Part shown: in pieces, positions 15,265 through 25,272 of the stretch | Position numbering within the stretch: position 1 is the stretch's first letter | Layout of the letters: the number at the start of each line of letters is the position of its first letter | Assembly: GCF_000348745.1 (NCBI RefSeq) | Contig: NC_020812.1 | Location: forward strand, 310,001-374,000 | Origin: Micavibrio aeruginosavorus EPB | Lineage (GTDB): Bacteria > Pseudomonadota > Alphaproteobacteria > Micavibrionales > Micavibrionaceae | Length of the DNA stretch: 64,000 bases | Direction of reading: 5' to 3' | Program-made: the position numbers and the translations under genes | The notes under the pieces: generated by a model | Databases searched by the model: none | What the model was told of the DNA's origin: nothing | Seen by the model: only the letters and a program-made list of their open reading frames with translations

Positions 15265-16773
15265 ATGACCGCAGCGCAACAAATCCAGCATTTCATCAAT
15301 GGTCGGACCTATGTCGATCCGGATGGGCGCACCAGCGCGGTTTATAACCCGGCCACGGGTGAAATTGCGGGATCTGTGCCTTTGGCTGCGCCAGCTACGG
15401 TGGAACGGGCGATTGCCGCGGCTGAAGCCGCGTTGCCCGGCTGGGTCGCGACCCCACCGCTGCGCCGGGCGCGCGTGCTGTTCAAGTTCAAGGATCTGCT
15501 GGATCAAAATGCGGACAAGCTGGCCGCGATTATCACGGCGGAGCATGGCAAGGTTTTGTCCGATGCCGCCGGCGAAGTCACGCGCGGGATCGAGGTGGTC
15601 GAATTTGCCTGTGGCATTCCACATTTGCTGAAGGGCGAATATTCCGAAAATGTCGGCACCAATATTGATACCTATTCAATCCGTCAGCCGGTTGGGGTCT
15701 GTGCGGGTATTACGCCGTTTAACTTCCCGGCCATGGTGGGCATGTGGATGTTCCCGGTGGCGATTGCGTGCGGCAATACATTCGTGTGGAAGCCGTCGGA
15801 GCGCGATCCGTCCGCGGCGCTGTTCATTGCCGATTTGTTCAAGCAGGCGGGATTGCCCGACGGCGTATTGAACGTTGTCCATGGCGACAAGGGCGCGGTG
15901 GATGCATTGTTGACCGACAAACGTGTGGGCGCGATCAGCTTCGTCGGATCGACGCCGATTGCGCATTATATTTATGAAACCGCGGCCCGCAATGGCAAGC
16001 GTGTGCAAGCGTTGGGCGGAGCGAAAAACCACATGGTGGTGATGCCCGATGCCGACATGGATCAGGCGGTGGATGCGCTGATGGGTGCGGCCTATGGCTC
16101 TGCTGGTGAACGCTGCATGGCGATTTCGGTGGCGGTGGCCGTCGGTGATGCCGGTGAAAAATTGATGCAGAAATTAAAACCGCGGGTCGAGGCGTTAAAA
16201 ATTGGCCCGGGCACGGACCATGAATCCGAAATGGGGCCGCTGGTCACGCGGGATCATTTGAACAAGGTGCTGTCCTACGTCGATGCGGGCTTGAAAGAGG
16301 GCGCGCAGTTGGTCGTTGACGGGCGCAATTTCAAACTGAACCGCCAGGGCTACGAAAACGGGTTTTATATGGGCGGATGCCTGTTTGATCACGTGAAGCC
16401 GGAGATGACGATTTACCGCGAAGAAATTTTTGGCCCCGTTTTGTGCGTGGTGCGGTCGGAAAATTTCGATTCCGCCGTTGATCTGATCAACGCGCATCAG
16501 TTTGGTAACGGTACGGCTGTATTCACGCGCGATGGTGATTGCGCGCGGACCTTCGTGAATAAAATTCAGGTCGGGATGGTTGGTGTGAACGTGCCAATCC
16601 CTGTGCCCGTAGCGTTCCACAGCTTTGGCGGGTGGAAAGATTCTGTGTTCGGTGCGCATGGTATGCACGGGCCAGAAGGCATTCATTTCTACACGCGCCT
16701 GAAAACGGTGACGTCGCGTTGGCCTGCTGGCGTGCGCGAAGGTGCGCAATTCGTCATGCCGACGATGAAATAA
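15265..16773 (+). CDS. mmsA: methylmalonate/malonate-semialdehyde dehydrogenase (CoA-acylating)
   Basis: Encodes 502 aa, an aldehyde-dehydrogenase fold. Oxidises methylmalonate semialdehyde or malonate semialdehyde with NAD and CoA to propionyl-CoA or acetyl-CoA. The catalytic Cys284 is in GERCMAIS and Asn153 in PFNFP. The segment LGGAKNH, where other ALDHs have a general-base glutamate (ELGG), is the mark of the CoA-acylating subfamily. No valine-degradation genes (mmsB, acyl-CoA dehydrogenase) adjoin it. It faces the urc1-upp operon instead, and malonate semialdehyde is a plausible end product of pyrimidine breakdown. Enzyme identity sure; pathway inferred. Confidence 0.95.
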   Translation: MTAAQQIQHFINGRTYVDPDGRTSAVYNPATGEIAGSVPLAAPATVERAIAAAEAALPGWVATPPLRRARVLFKFKDLLDQNADKLAAIITAEHGKVLSDAAGEVTRGIEVVEFACGIPHLLKGEYSENVGTNIDTYSIRQPVGVCAGITPFNFPAMVGMWMFPVAIACGNTFVWKPSERDPSAALFIADLFKQAGLPDGVLNVVHGDKGAVDALLTDKRVGAISFVGSTPIAHYIYETAARNGKRVQALGGAKNHMVVMPDADMDQAVDALMGAAYGSAGERCMAISVAVAVGDAGEKLMQKLKPRVEALKIGPGTDHESEMGPLVTRDHLNKVLSYVDAGLKEGAQLVVDGRNFKLNRQGYENGFYMGGCLFDHVKPEMTIYREEIFGPVLCVVRSENFDSAVDLINAHQFGNGTAVFTRDGDCARTFVNKIQVGMVGVNVPIPVPVAFHSFGGWKDSVFGAHGMHGPEGIHFYTRLKTVTSRWPAGVREGAQFVMPTMK

Positions 16774-16814
16774 ACCGGGCAAGAAATATTCCAACCTTAA
16801 GTATGTGTTAACGC

Positions 16815-16836
16815 CACCCCCCACCCATGGGGGGTG
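16815..16836. terminator. hairpin after mmsA
   Basis: CACCCCCC / GGGGGGTG with a 6-nt loop, 41 nt past the mmsA stop. No T-run follows, so terminator activity is uncertain. The remainder up to 16.96 kb holds no gene. Confidence 0.45.
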
Positions 16837-16981
16837 TTCACGCACATCATCTGCGTGTACATTATTATCTACGTGAATCAATAAGATATGGGGCGCTGGC
16901 GAAAGTCGGTAAGCTTCACGTCATAATAGAATGGCACAGTAACCCTAAGATAGGGGTTTTACAGTGCAGGATAAAAATCGA

Positions 16982-17725
16982 ATGCAAAGTCTCTTACTCA
17001 TCGAAGATAATCCGATCATCGGGTCCATGACGGAAACGGTTCTGAAATCCGCTTACACAGTTGAGTGGGTTCAATCGGCCGAAGCTGCTGCGCAAAAACT
17101 GCAAAGCGGGACGCATTATGATTTGTTGATCCTGGATGTGAATTTGCCGGGTATGTCCGGTTTTGATTTTCTACGCCAAATGCGCGAAGGCGGACAGGAC
17201 TATCCCGTCCTGATGCTGACCGTTCACAATTCGGTCGATAACCGCGTCGAAGGGCTGAATGCCGGCGCGGATGATTATGTTTGCAAACCTTATAATCCCG
17301 ATGAATTGCTGGTGCGCGTTGCCACCCTTCTGCGTCGTGTCGGCGGCAGCACCCAACATATTATCAACCACGGTGACTTGCGCTATGACACGGCGTTTTG
17401 CAGTGTCGAAAAAGCGGGCGTGCCCGTGTCGCTGTCCGCGCGTGAGGCAGCGGTGCTGGATATTCTGATGGGCAATATCGGCCGGATCATCAGCAAGACC
17501 CAGATCGAAGATTTCGTCTATGGCCGCGCCGGGTCGGACCAGGCGCAAAGCAACGCGATTGAGGTGCATGTGTCATCCCTGCGTCGCAAACTGGGCCACG
17601 GGGTTATCCGCACGGTGCGCGGTCTGGGCTACACCATCCCGACCGAAGTCGATATGGATGCCATTGATTCAGAAGACGAAACCACCGCACCGCACAAAAC
17701 TGGCCTGGCCGACACCGCGGAATAG
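16982..17725 (+). CDS. OmpR/PhoB-family response regulator (orphan)
   Basis: Encodes 247 aa from MQSLLLIEDNPIIG; a GTG 6 codons upstream is possible, but MxxLLxIEDN is the usual start of this family. The receiver domain has the acidic pocket (IEDN), the phosphorylated Asp in LLILDVNLPGMSGFDFL, Thr in LMLTVHN and Lys in DDYVCKPY. The winged-helix DNA-binding domain follows from about residue 130 and ends RKLGHGVIRTVRGLGYTI, with an acidic tail of about 25 residues. No histidine kinase adjoins it, so its partner is encoded elsewhere. It lies just ahead of the polysaccharide genes but has its own terminator. Confidence 0.93.
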   Translation: MQSLLLIEDNPIIGSMTETVLKSAYTVEWVQSAEAAAQKLQSGTHYDLLILDVNLPGMSGFDFLRQMREGGQDYPVLMLTVHNSVDNRVEGLNAGADDYVCKPYNPDELLVRVATLLRRVGGSTQHIINHGDLRYDTAFCSVEKAGVPVSLSAREAAVLDILMGNIGRIISKTQIEDFVYGRAGSDQAQSNAIEVHVSSLRRKLGHGVIRTVRGLGYTIPTEVDMDAIDSEDETTAPHKTGLADTAE

Positions 17726-17801
17726 GGGTGGGCCGGGCAAAACCCGGTGTTTTTCTCGCTTATAAAGCTTTTCCTGATCATCCAAATCTTGTACAAACCG
17801 G

Positions 17802-17826
17802 GCGAGCCTTGGGCTCGCTTGGTTTT
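17802..17826 (+). terminator. intrinsic terminator after the response regulator
   Basis: GCGAGCC / GGCTCGC with a 3-nt loop followed by TTGGTTTT, between the regulator and wbpA. Confidence 0.7.
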
Positions 17827-17896
17827 ACATAAACATTGATGGTTGCGGTGGGGCCGTATTGTTCGACCCCGGCGGCAGCCTACGGGTGATTTCATC

Positions 17897-19282
17897 ATGA
17901 AAAGTTCTGCGCTTCCGCAATTCACGACCATTGAACCGGCCTCGGATCTGCCGCCCCACATTCAGGATATTGTCCACTCCTATGCGACCGCCAAGGCGAC
18001 GGTCGGGGTTGTTGGTTTGGGTTATGTTGGTATCCCGCTGGTGTCGACATTGAGCGCGAACGGTTTTGAAGTGATCGGCTTCGATGTTGATGATGCCCGC
18101 GTCGAGGGGCTGAAAAACGGCAAATCCCCGATCAAGCACATCCCGTCATCTGACATTCAAAAGATTCTCGATACTGGCAAGTTTGATGTCACATCCGATT
18201 TTACCAAACTGGCCAACGCCGATGCGATCCTGATTTGCGTCCCAACGCCGCTGACGAAGCAACGCGAGCCGGATTTGAGCTTCGTTGTCGATACGACGAA
18301 GGTGATTGCGAAATATCTCCGCAAAGGCCAATTGATCGTTCTGGAATCCACCACATATCCGGGCACCACGACCGAAGTCATGCGTCCGATTTTGGAAGAA
18401 ACCGGGTTGAAGTGCGGTGAAGATTTCTTCATGGCTTATTCGCCGGAGCGTGAAGATCCGGGCAATGAAAAATTCTCTGCTGCTTCGATCCCGAAAGTTG
18501 TTGGTGGTGATGGCGCGGCGGCGATTGCCATGGCGACCACCCTGTACGGCAAAATTGTGCCGCAGGTTGTGCCGGTATCGTCCACCGAAACGGCGGAAGC
18601 GGTGAAGCTGACTGAAAACATTTTCCGTGCGGTGAATATCGCGCTGGTGAACGAGCTGAAGGTCATCTACTCCGCCATGGGCATTGATGTGTGGGAAGTG
18701 ATCAATGCGGCGAAAACCAAGCCGTTCGGCTTTATGCCGTTCTATCCGGGGCCGGGCTTGGGCGGTCACTGCATTCCAATCGATCCGTTCTATCTGACAT
18801 GGAAAGCCCGCGAATACGAAATTTCCACCCGCTTTATTGAACTGGCGGGCGAGGTGAACGTGAATATGCCGCGTTATGTTGTAACCAATCTGGCTGAAGC
18901 GTTGAGCGTTCGTGCGAAGAAAAGCCTGAACGGGGCGAAAATCCTGCTGCTGGGCATTGCGTACAAAAAGAACGTCGATGATATGCGTGAAAGCCCGTCT
19001 TTGCGTCTGTGGGAAATCATGGAAGAGCGCGGCGCGACCGTCGATTTCCACGATTCGTATATCCCGGTTGTGCCGAAAACGCGTGAGCATATGGCTTTGG
19101 CTGGCCGCAAGGGCGTTGAGCTGAATGCTGCTACACTGGCGCAATATGATGCAGTATTGATCGCGACTGATCACGATGATGTCGATTACAAAATGATCGT
19201 CGATAATGCCAAGCTGGTTGTTGATACGCGCAATGCGTGCGAACGCGCTGGTTTGACCGGCGGCAATATCGTTAAGTCGTAA
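17897..19282 (+). CDS. wbpA: UDP-N-acetyl-D-glucosamine 6-dehydrogenase
   Basis: Encodes 461 aa from [20 protein letters not shown]; the upstream TTG extension has no ribosome site. Oxidises UDP-GlcNAc twice with NAD to UDP-GlcNAcA. It has [12 protein letters not shown] (NAD site), EDPGNEKF, and the catalytic cysteine in [16 protein letters not shown]. Length and the [13 protein letters not shown] segment fit WbpA rather than UDP-glucose dehydrogenase. It is the first gene of a four-gene cluster with a WbpB-WbpD fusion, WbpE and a glycosyltransferase, i.e. the pathway to UDP-2,3-diacetamido-2,3-dideoxy-glucuronic acid used in O-antigen or other surface polysaccharide. Confidence 0.94.
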   Translation: MKSSALPQFTTIEPASDLPPHIQDIVHSYATAKATVGVVGLGYVGIPLVSTLSANGFEVIGFDVDDARVEGLKNGKSPIKHIPSSDIQKILDTGKFDVTSDFTKLANADAILICVPTPLTKQREPDLSFVVDTTKVIAKYLRKGQLIVLESTTYPGTTTEVMRPILEETGLKCGEDFFMAYSPEREDPGNEKFSAASIPKVVGGDGAAAIAMATTLYGKIVPQVVPVSSTETAEAVKLTENIFRAVNIALVNELKVIYSAMGIDVWEVINAAKTKPFGFMPFYPGPGLGGHCIPIDPFYLTWKAREYEISTRFIELAGEVNVNMPRYVVTNLAEALSVRAKKSLNGAKILLLGIAYKKNVDDMRESPSLRLWEIMEERGATVDFHDSYIPVVPKTREHMALAGRKGVELNAATLAQYDAVLIATDHDDVDYKMIVDNAKLVVDTRNACERAGLTGGNIVKS

Positions 19283-19296
19283 TCGGGAGATTGAGC

Positions 19297-20886
19297 ATGG
19301 CCAGTGTGAAGAAGAATATCGCGGTAGCGGGTTGCGGGTACTGGGGCAAAAATCTGGTTCGTAACTTTGCCGAAATCGGTGCATTGGCCGCTGTGTGTGA
19401 CAATAACCCCGATTTGGCCAATGCCATGTCGATCCAGCATAATGTTCCGGTCCTGACATGGGATGCGGTTCTGGCGGACCCGGCGATTGCGGGTGTTGCC
19501 ATCGCTGCGCCGGCCGCTTTGCACTACACGCTGGCGAAGCAGGCGATGCTGGCGGGCAAGGATGTGTTCGTTGAAAAGCCGTTGTCGCTGGACGTGAATG
19601 AGGCGCAGGAATTGTGCCAACTGGCCGAGAAGAATGGCCGCATTCTGATGGTTGGGCATTTGCTGCAATACCATGCTGCCTTCCTGAAGTTGAAGGACAT
19701 GGTCGCGGCCGGTGAGCTGGGCCGTTTGAACTACATCTACTCTAACCGCCTGAACCTCGGCAAAATCCGCCGGGAGGAGGACATTCTCTGGTCCTTTGCG
19801 CCGCATGATCTGTCCATGATTCTGGCGCTGGCCGGGCAGGAGCCGGAACAGGTTCATGCCCACGGCACCTATACCCTGCATAATTCCATTGCAGACGCGA
19901 CGATCACACATCTGGAATTTGCCAGCGGACTGAACGCGCATGTGTTCGTGTCCTGGCTGCATCCGTTCAAGGAGCAGAAGCTGGTCGTGGTCGGTGAAAA
20001 GGGCATGGCCGTGTTTGATGATGGTCAGGCTTGGCCGAACAAGCTGACTTTGTACCGCCACGCCATTCAATGGAACGGTGATGTACCGGTGCCGGAAAAG
20101 GCCGATGGCGAAGCCGTTGAACTGACTGTATCCGAACCGTTGCGTGGCGAGTGCCAGCATTTTGCTGATTGCATCGACAGCCGTAAGCCGGCCCGTACGG
20201 ATGGCCGCGAAGGCTTGCGCGTCCTGAAGGTCCTGGATCGCGCGTCCAAAGCGCTGAAATCCGAACGCCCGGTGGTCAAGGCCGTTGAAAACACCCATCC
20301 CGGCGTGATGGTGCATGAAAGCGCCTATGTCGATCAGCCAAGCACGATTGGCGCGGGCACAAAGATATGGCACTTCTCCCACGTTTTGCCGAACACGGTC
20401 ATTGGAAAAAATTGCGTGATTGGCCAGAACTGCGTGCTTGGCCCTGATGTCAGCGTTGGCAATACCTGCAAAATCCAGAATAACGTCAGCCTGTATAAAG
20501 GGGTCGTGCTGGAGGATGGCGTGTTCTGTGGTCCGTCCTGCGTGTTCACCAACGTGAACAATCCGCGGGCGGAAATTGAGCGCAAAAGTGAGTATCGCCA
20601 GACGTTGGTAAAACGTGGAGCGACGATCGGCGCGAATGCGACCATCGTATGCGGCCATACGTTGGGTGAATATTGCTTTATTGCGGCCGGTGCGGTGGTG
20701 GCCAGCGATGTTCCGGCGTTTGCCTTGATGGCTGGCGTTCCGGCCAAGCGGATTGGCTGGATGAGCCATGCGGGCGCGAAGCTGGGTGCTGACCTGATCT
20801 GCCCGCTGTCGGGTGACAAATATCGTGAAGAAAACGGCACGTTGGTGCTGGTTGAACAGGGAAAGAAGGATGCGACCCATGGCTAA
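19297..20886 (+). CDS. wbpB-wbpD: fusion of UDP-GlcNAcA 3-dehydrogenase (WbpB) and N-acetyltransferase (WbpD)
   Basis: Encodes 529 aa; ATG chosen with GGGAG 7 nt upstream. Residues 1 to about 325 are a Gfo/Idh/MocA oxidoreductase: [18 protein letters not shown] for NAD, then [16 protein letters not shown] with the Lys of EKP. Residues about 335-505 are a left-handed beta-helix acetyltransferase: [24 protein letters not shown], repeated hexapeptides [11 protein letters not shown] and [10 protein letters not shown]. In Pseudomonas aeruginosa these are two proteins acting before and after the WbpE aminotransferase. Here they are one chain, so both ends of the three-step conversion are linked. 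Its last 8 bp overlap wbpE. Confidence 0.93.
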   Translation: MASVKKNIAVAGCGYWGKNLVRNFAEIGALAAVCDNNPDLANAMSIQHNVPVLTWDAVLADPAIAGVAIAAPAALHYTLAKQAMLAGKDVFVEKPLSLDVNEAQELCQLAEKNGRILMVGHLLQYHAAFLKLKDMVAAGELGRLNYIYSNRLNLGKIRREEDILWSFAPHDLSMILALAGQEPEQVHAHGTYTLHNSIADATITHLEFASGLNAHVFVSWLHPFKEQKLVVVGEKGMAVFDDGQAWPNKLTLYRHAIQWNGDVPVPEKADGEAVELTVSEPLRGECQHFADCIDSRKPARTDGREGLRVLKVLDRASKALKSERPVVKAVENTHPGVMVHESAYVDQPSTIGAGTKIWHFSHVLPNTVIGKNCVIGQNCVLGPDVSVGNTCKIQNNVSLYKGVVLEDGVFCGPSCVFTNVNNPRAEIERKSEYRQTLVKRGATIGANATIVCGHTLGEYCFIAAGAVVASDVPAFALMAGVPAKRIGWMSHAGAKLGADLICPLSGDKYREENGTLVLVEQGKKDATHG

Positions 20887-22045
20887 TGCAAATCTGAAGC
20901 TGGTAAAACCTGAGGCGGACATTCAATTTATTGACCTGAACGCCCAACGTTTGCGCATCACCCCGGCGGTGGATGAGGCTGTTGTGCGTGTGATTCACCA
21001 CGGCAAGTACATCATGGGTCCGGAAGTTACGCAGCTGGAATCCGAACTGGCCAAATGGGCGGGCTGCAAGCATGTGCTGTCCTGCGCCAATGGCACGGAT
21101 GCTTTGGGTCTGGTCCTGATGGCCAAGGGCGTGGGCGCGGGTGATGCGGTTTTTGTTCCGGCCTTTACCTTTGTGGCGACGGCGGAAGTTGTGGCCTGGG
21201 TTGGGGCGACGGCGTATTTCGTCGATGTGCTGGAAGACAGCTTCAACATGGACCCGGAAAGCCTGAAAAAGGCGATTGCGGCGGCGAAGGCGGATGGTTT
21301 GAACCCGGCGGCGGTGATCCCGGTGGATCTGTTCGGTCAACCGGCAAATTATCCGGTCATCAATGAGATCGCCGCCGAAAGCGGCATGTGGGTCATGGCT
21401 GATTCCGCGCAAAGCTTTGGCGCATCGTTAAATGGCAAAAAAGTCGGATCCATGGGGCTGGCCACGGCGACCAGTTTCTTCCCAGCGAAACCGCTGGGCT
21501 GCTATGGCGATGGCGGTGCGGTGTTTACCGATAGCGATGAAATGATTGCTCTGCTGAAATCCCTGCGCGTGCATGGCCAGGGTTCGGATAAATACGACAA
21601 CGTCCGCATTGGCATGAATGGTCGTCTGGATACGATGCAGGCTGCCGTCCTATTGGAAAAACTGAAAATTTTTGGTGATGAGTTGGTTGCCCGTCAGAAG
21701 GTGGCCGATCGTTACAATGATGGCTTGCGTGATGTGATCAAGGTGCCGGAGCTGGACAAGGGTGCGACCAGCGCTTGGGCGCAGTATACACTGACCCTTA
21801 AGTCGGGTCAGAATCGTGCCGCCGTGATGGATGCGTGCAAGGCCGCAGGCGTCCCGACCATGGTTTATTACCCGATCCCGCTGTCGCAACAGCAAGGGTA
21901 TAAGCATTACCCGTCCGTTCCGGGCGGTGTGCCGGTATCGGAACGCCTAGCGCAAGCGGTATTCAGTCTGCCAATGCATCCGTATCTGGATGCGGAGACA
22001 CAGGATTACATCATCGGCGTTGTCCGTGATGCTGTCGCCGGATAA
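20879..22045 (+). CDS. wbpE: DegT/DnrJ/EryC1 aminotransferase, WbpE-type
   Basis: Encodes 388 aa from [20 protein letters not shown], with AAGGAT 8 nt ahead, overlapping the previous gene by 8 bp. A PLP enzyme that aminates the 3-keto sugar made by WbpB, using glutamate. Visible: [27 protein letters not shown], and the PLP lysine in [16 protein letters not shown]. The order dehydrogenase, oxidoreductase-acetyltransferase, aminotransferase matches the diacetamido-uronate pathway. The mannuronate-forming epimerase WbpI is absent, so the gluco product may be used directly or the epimerase lies elsewhere. Confidence 0.94.
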   Translation: MANANLKLVKPEADIQFIDLNAQRLRITPAVDEAVVRVIHHGKYIMGPEVTQLESELAKWAGCKHVLSCANGTDALGLVLMAKGVGAGDAVFVPAFTFVATAEVVAWVGATAYFVDVLEDSFNMDPESLKKAIAAAKADGLNPAAVIPVDLFGQPANYPVINEIAAESGMWVMADSAQSFGASLNGKKVGSMGLATATSFFPAKPLGCYGDGGAVFTDSDEMIALLKSLRVHGQGSDKYDNVRIGMNGRLDTMQAAVLLEKLKIFGDELVARQKVADRYNDGLRDVIKVPELDKGATSAWAQYTLTLKSGQNRAAVMDACKAAGVPTMVYYPIPLSQQQGYKHYPSVPGGVPVSERLAQAVFSLPMHPYLDAETQDYIIGVVRDAVAG

Positions 22046-23156
22046 AAAACTGGTCTACCTCGCGCTAGAGGCTACGCGCGAGGGTTCGGCCAGCTTCGTC
22101 CATGTCAATGAAATTGCAAACGGCCTGCGTGCGCGGGGCTGGGATGTCACGTTGGTGCAACCAGCCTATGCGCGCTTTAAAAGGTCACCGCCATTGCCTG
22201 TGCGGTTGCTGTGGTTGATGGCGTTGCAGGTAAAAATGTGGCTGTGTTGGCCGTTTCAATGTCGCGGTTCCGTGTTGTATGTGCGCAACCATAATCTGGC
22301 TTTTCCGACGGGACTGATTGCGCGTGTCTTTGGCGTACCCATTTTTCATGAAATTAATGGTCCATATGATGACGTGTTTATTACGCATGCGATCCTTCGT
22401 CCGTTTCAATCCGTTCTAATCTGGATGCAGAAACAGCAATTTCGCTGGGCCACGGGCTTGTGCGCGGTTTCGCCGCAACTGGCGGAGTGGGCCCGTGTGC
22501 AGTCGGGCGGGCGTCCAGTTGAATGGGTGCCTAACGGTGCTAATACGGATCTGTTTCATCCTGATGCTCAGCGGCCTGATGGATTACCGGATCGCTATGT
22601 TCTGTTCTTCGGTTCATTGGCTCGCTGGCATGGTGTGACGGCGATGATCGCGGCGGCCAGTTCTGCCCATTGGCCTGCTGGCGTTGATCTGGTCGTGATT
22701 GGGGCAGGACAGGAAAGCGCTACGGTTCAGGACGCGGCGCGGGCTCATGTGCATATTCACGCATTGGGTCACGTTCCACACCATCGGTTGGCGGGGTACA
22801 TCGCCCATGCGATTGCGGGATTGGTTCCCATCAGTAATCCGGGGCAGCGGTCCGAAACGGGATTATTTCCGTTGAAAATGTTTGAAACATTGGCCTGTGC
22901 CGTGCCCGTGATTGTGACAGATTTTCCGGGGCAGGCGGATGTGGTCCGGGAACACGGGTGCGGGATCGTGATCCCGGCGGAGGATTCGGAGGCTTTGGCG
23001 CGTGCCGTGGCCGATCTGGCGCATAACCCGGATCATGCGGCGTCCATGGGGCGCAGGGGACTGGATCTGGTTCAGAGGGATTATCGCTGGCCTGTTTTGG
23101 CGCAGCGGACCGGGGCCTTTATTGAGCGTCAGATTTCGGCCAAAACCCCCGGATAA
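22029..23156 (+). CDS. family 4 (GT-B) glycosyltransferase
   Basis: Encodes 375 aa from the ATG at 22029, overlapping wbpE by 17 bp. The N-terminal part has FVHVNEIANGLRARGWDVTLV and a short hydrophobic stretch (LLWLMALQVKMWLCW) that could associate with the membrane. The C-terminal nucleotide-binding half shows VPNGANTDLFHP, VLFFGSLARWHGV and the ETGLFPLKMFETLACAVPVIVTD region (EX7E motif). Probably transfers a sugar, perhaps the diacetamido uronate made by the preceding enzymes, to a lipid-linked or growing polysaccharide. Donor and acceptor are inferred from the operon. Confidence 0.9.
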   Translation: MLSPDKKLVYLALEATREGSASFVHVNEIANGLRARGWDVTLVQPAYARFKRSPPLPVRLLWLMALQVKMWLCWPFQCRGSVLYVRNHNLAFPTGLIARVFGVPIFHEINGPYDDVFITHAILRPFQSVLIWMQKQQFRWATGLCAVSPQLAEWARVQSGGRPVEWVPNGANTDLFHPDAQRPDGLPDRYVLFFGSLARWHGVTAMIAAASSAHWPAGVDLVVIGAGQESATVQDAARAHVHIHALGHVPHHRLAGYIAHAIAGLVPISNPGQRSETGLFPLKMFETLACAVPVIVTDFPGQADVVREHGCGIVIPAEDSEALARAVADLAHNPDHAASMGRRGLDLVQRDYRWPVLAQRTGAFIERQISAKTPG

Positions 23157-23216
23157 TCGCCGTTTTTAACCTTTGTCCGGTTGCCGGGGCGGGTTAAACC
23201 CATTAAAACGGAACCC

Positions 23217-24914
23217 ATGGCAACAGAATCGCAAAGCACCGTCCCGTACCGCGTTTTGGCCCGGAAATACCGGCCGCAGAATTTTGACCAGTTGATTGGT
23301 CAGGATGCGCTGGTCCGTACGCTGACCAACGCCATCAATTCCGGGCGGATTGCCCATGCCTTTATGTTAACCGGTGTGCGCGGGGTGGGAAAAACCACCA
23401 CGGCGCGTATTATCGCAAAGGCGCTGAACTATACCGGGGCCGATGGCACGGCGGGGCCGACCACCGGACCGACGGATGATTGCGCCGTGTGCCAGGCGAT
23501 TTCCGAAGACCGTCACCCCGATGTCATCGAAATGGACGCCGCGTCCCGCACTGGTGTTGATGACATTCGCGAAATTTTGGACGGTGTGCGTTACGCGCCT
23601 GTATCCGCCCGTTACAAAGTCTACATCATCGACGAAGTGCACATGTTGTCGAAGCAGGCGTTTAACGCGTTGCTGAAAACGCTGGAAGAGCCGCCGCCGC
23701 ATGTGAAATTCATTTTCGCGACAACCGAAATTCGCAAAGTGCCCGTGACCGTTCTGTCGCGGTGCCAGCGTTTTGATTTGCGCCGCGTTGAAATTCCGGT
23801 GCTGGAAAGTCATTTCAAGAATATCTGTGGCTGGGAAAAGGTTGGCGCGGAAGATGCGGCCATTTCCATGATCGCCCGCGCCGCCGATGGATCGGTGCGC
23901 GATGGGTTGAGCTTGCTGGATCAGGCGATTGCACTGGGCGGTGGTGTTGATATTACCGCCGCGCAGGTGCAGGCGATGCTGGGCCTGGCCGACCGTGGCC
24001 GCGTTCTGGATTTGTTGGAACACGCGTTGAAGGGCGAAGCACCAGAGGCGCTGGAGATTATGGGCGACCTGCATCGTCTGGGCGCGGACCCGGCGGTGAT
24101 CGTGCAGGATATGCTCGACCTGACCCATTTGATGACACGTCTGCGCGTTGCGCCGAAAACCAAGGACATGCCCGTGGGTCTGTCGCCCGAGGCGTTGGAA
24201 CGTGCGATTGATCTGGCCGCGAAATTGTCCATGCCGTCTTTGGGGCGTGCGTGGCAGATTTTGTTGAAAGGCCTGGGCGAGGTTACGGCCGCGCCGAATC
24301 CGGTGGCCGCGGCGGAAATGGTGATAATTCGGTTGATCTATGCCGCCGATTTGCCGGACCCGTCCGATCTGTTGAAAAAGATCAAGGATATGAAAGACAC
24401 GGGGGCCGTGGGCGCGCCGGGCATGAATGTAGATGCAGGTCGTAGCCCGGAGCCTGTTGGTTTGCGCGCGGTCTCGGGCGGGTCATCTGTTGCCATGGCA
24501 GCACCGATGCCTGTGGTTGAAGCCGCCCCCGTTGCGGCCCCGATGCAGGCTGTGGCGCTGAACAGTCTGAACGATGTTGTGGCCGTGTTGCAGGCCAATC
24601 GCGAAATTCGCTGGGCCACAGAGCTGTATAACTACGCCCATTTTGTCGCCATTCGCCCCGGTGTGCTGGAGGTTCGCATGGACCCGGAAGCCCATCCGAA
24701 AACAGCGCAGGAGGTGGGTGCCATCCTGACCCGTGCGATGGGAACACGGTGGTTGGTCTCTCTCTCATCCGCGCCGGGTGCGGGCACATTGGCCAGCGCG
24801 GAACGTGCGGAAATGGGTGCGAAAATTGAGGCCGCGCGTGCCCATCCAGTTGTATCGGAAGTTTTAGTACGCTTCCCCGGTTCCGACATCGCCATCAAAA
24901 TTAAAGACAATTAA
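23217..24914 (+). CDS. dnaX: DNA polymerase III subunit tau (clamp loader)
   Basis: Encodes 565 aa from MATESQSTVPYRVLARKYRP. The AAA+ ATPase part has Walker A GVRGVGKT (53-60), Walker B IIDEVHMLS, sensor-1 FIFATTE and the SRC motif LSRCQRF. It loads the beta clamp and organises the replisome. Odd point: the zinc module normally has four cysteines, but here only Cys89 and Cys92 remain; the first (ALNC in most homologues) is Tyr72, and the second is replaced in the GPTDD stretch. The C-terminal region is Ala/Pro-rich, then a conserved tau domain. Followed by ybaB, the usual neighbour. Confidence 0.96.
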   Translation: MATESQSTVPYRVLARKYRPQNFDQLIGQDALVRTLTNAINSGRIAHAFMLTGVRGVGKTTTARIIAKALNYTGADGTAGPTTGPTDDCAVCQAISEDRHPDVIEMDAASRTGVDDIREILDGVRYAPVSARYKVYIIDEVHMLSKQAFNALLKTLEEPPPHVKFIFATTEIRKVPVTVLSRCQRFDLRRVEIPVLESHFKNICGWEKVGAEDAAISMIARAADGSVRDGLSLLDQAIALGGGVDITAAQVQAMLGLADRGRVLDLLEHALKGEAPEALEIMGDLHRLGADPAVIVQDMLDLTHLMTRLRVAPKTKDMPVGLSPEALERAIDLAAKLSMPSLGRAWQILLKGLGEVTAAPNPVAAAEMVIIRLIYAADLPDPSDLLKKIKDMKDTGAVGAPGMNVDAGRSPEPVGLRAVSGGSSVAMAAPMPVVEAAPVAAPMQAVALNSLNDVVAVLQANREIRWATELYNYAHFVAIRPGVLEVRMDPEAHPKTAQEVGAILTRAMGTRWLVSLSSAPGAGTLASAERAEMGAKIEAARAHPVVSEVLVRFPGSDIAIKIKDN

Positions 24915-24926
24915 ACGGAGATTTCC

Positions 24927-25247
24927 ATGAACATTCAGAAAATGATGCAACAGGCCCAGGCCATGCAGACGAAAATGCAGGAATTGCAGGAACGTCTGGG
25001 TGAAATGGAAGTGCAGGGCATGTCCGGTGGCGGCATGGTGCAGGTTGTGATGACCTGCAAGGGCGAAGTGCGCAAGCTGACCATCAACCCGGAAGTCATC
25101 AACCCGGACGACCGTGAAACGCTGGAAGATCTGGTAATGGCGGCGATCAATGCCGCTCGCGCTGTGGCCGACAACACAATGACCGAAGAAACCCAGAAAT
25201 TGATGGGCCAGTTTGGTATTCCGGGCGGGGCAAAGCTGCCGTTCTAA
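24927..25247 (+). CDS. ybaB: YbaB/EbfC nucleoid-associated protein
   Basis: Encodes 106 aa, the family's usual length, with a CGGAG ribosome site. The N-terminus MNIQKMMQQAQAMQTKMQEL forms the dimer helix, followed by the signature GKGEVRKLTINPEVINPDDRETLEDLV (the lysine-rich tweezers region) and MGQFGIPGGAKLPF. It binds DNA as a dimer. The dnaX-ybaB spacing is 12 bp, so they are co-transcribed. In most bacteria recR is the third gene of this operon; here it is missing and an exonuclease III gene follows. Confidence 0.95.
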   Translation: MNIQKMMQQAQAMQTKMQELQERLGEMEVQGMSGGGMVQVVMTCKGEVRKLTINPEVINPDDRETLEDLVMAAINAARAVADNTMTEETQKLMGQFGIPGGAKLPF

Positions 25248-25272
25248 TCGAACGGGCTTTGGTTCTACCTCT

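Noticed and set aside
19186-20922. Very long open frame on the minus strand opposite the wbpA-wbpB/D genes (578 codons).
   Set aside because: It is the reverse-complement shadow of clearly recognised sugar-nucleotide genes; its composition (His/Arg/Gln-rich) is typical of antisense frames in GC-rich codons.
24370-24448. Possible programmed -1 frameshift in dnaX (G AAA AAG near 24376, leading to a stop at 24445) that would give a gamma form.
   Set aside because: The slippery heptamer is not the strong A AAA AAG, no clear downstream stem or upstream ribosome-site-like element was seen, and alphaproteobacteria are not known to need it. Left open but not claimed.
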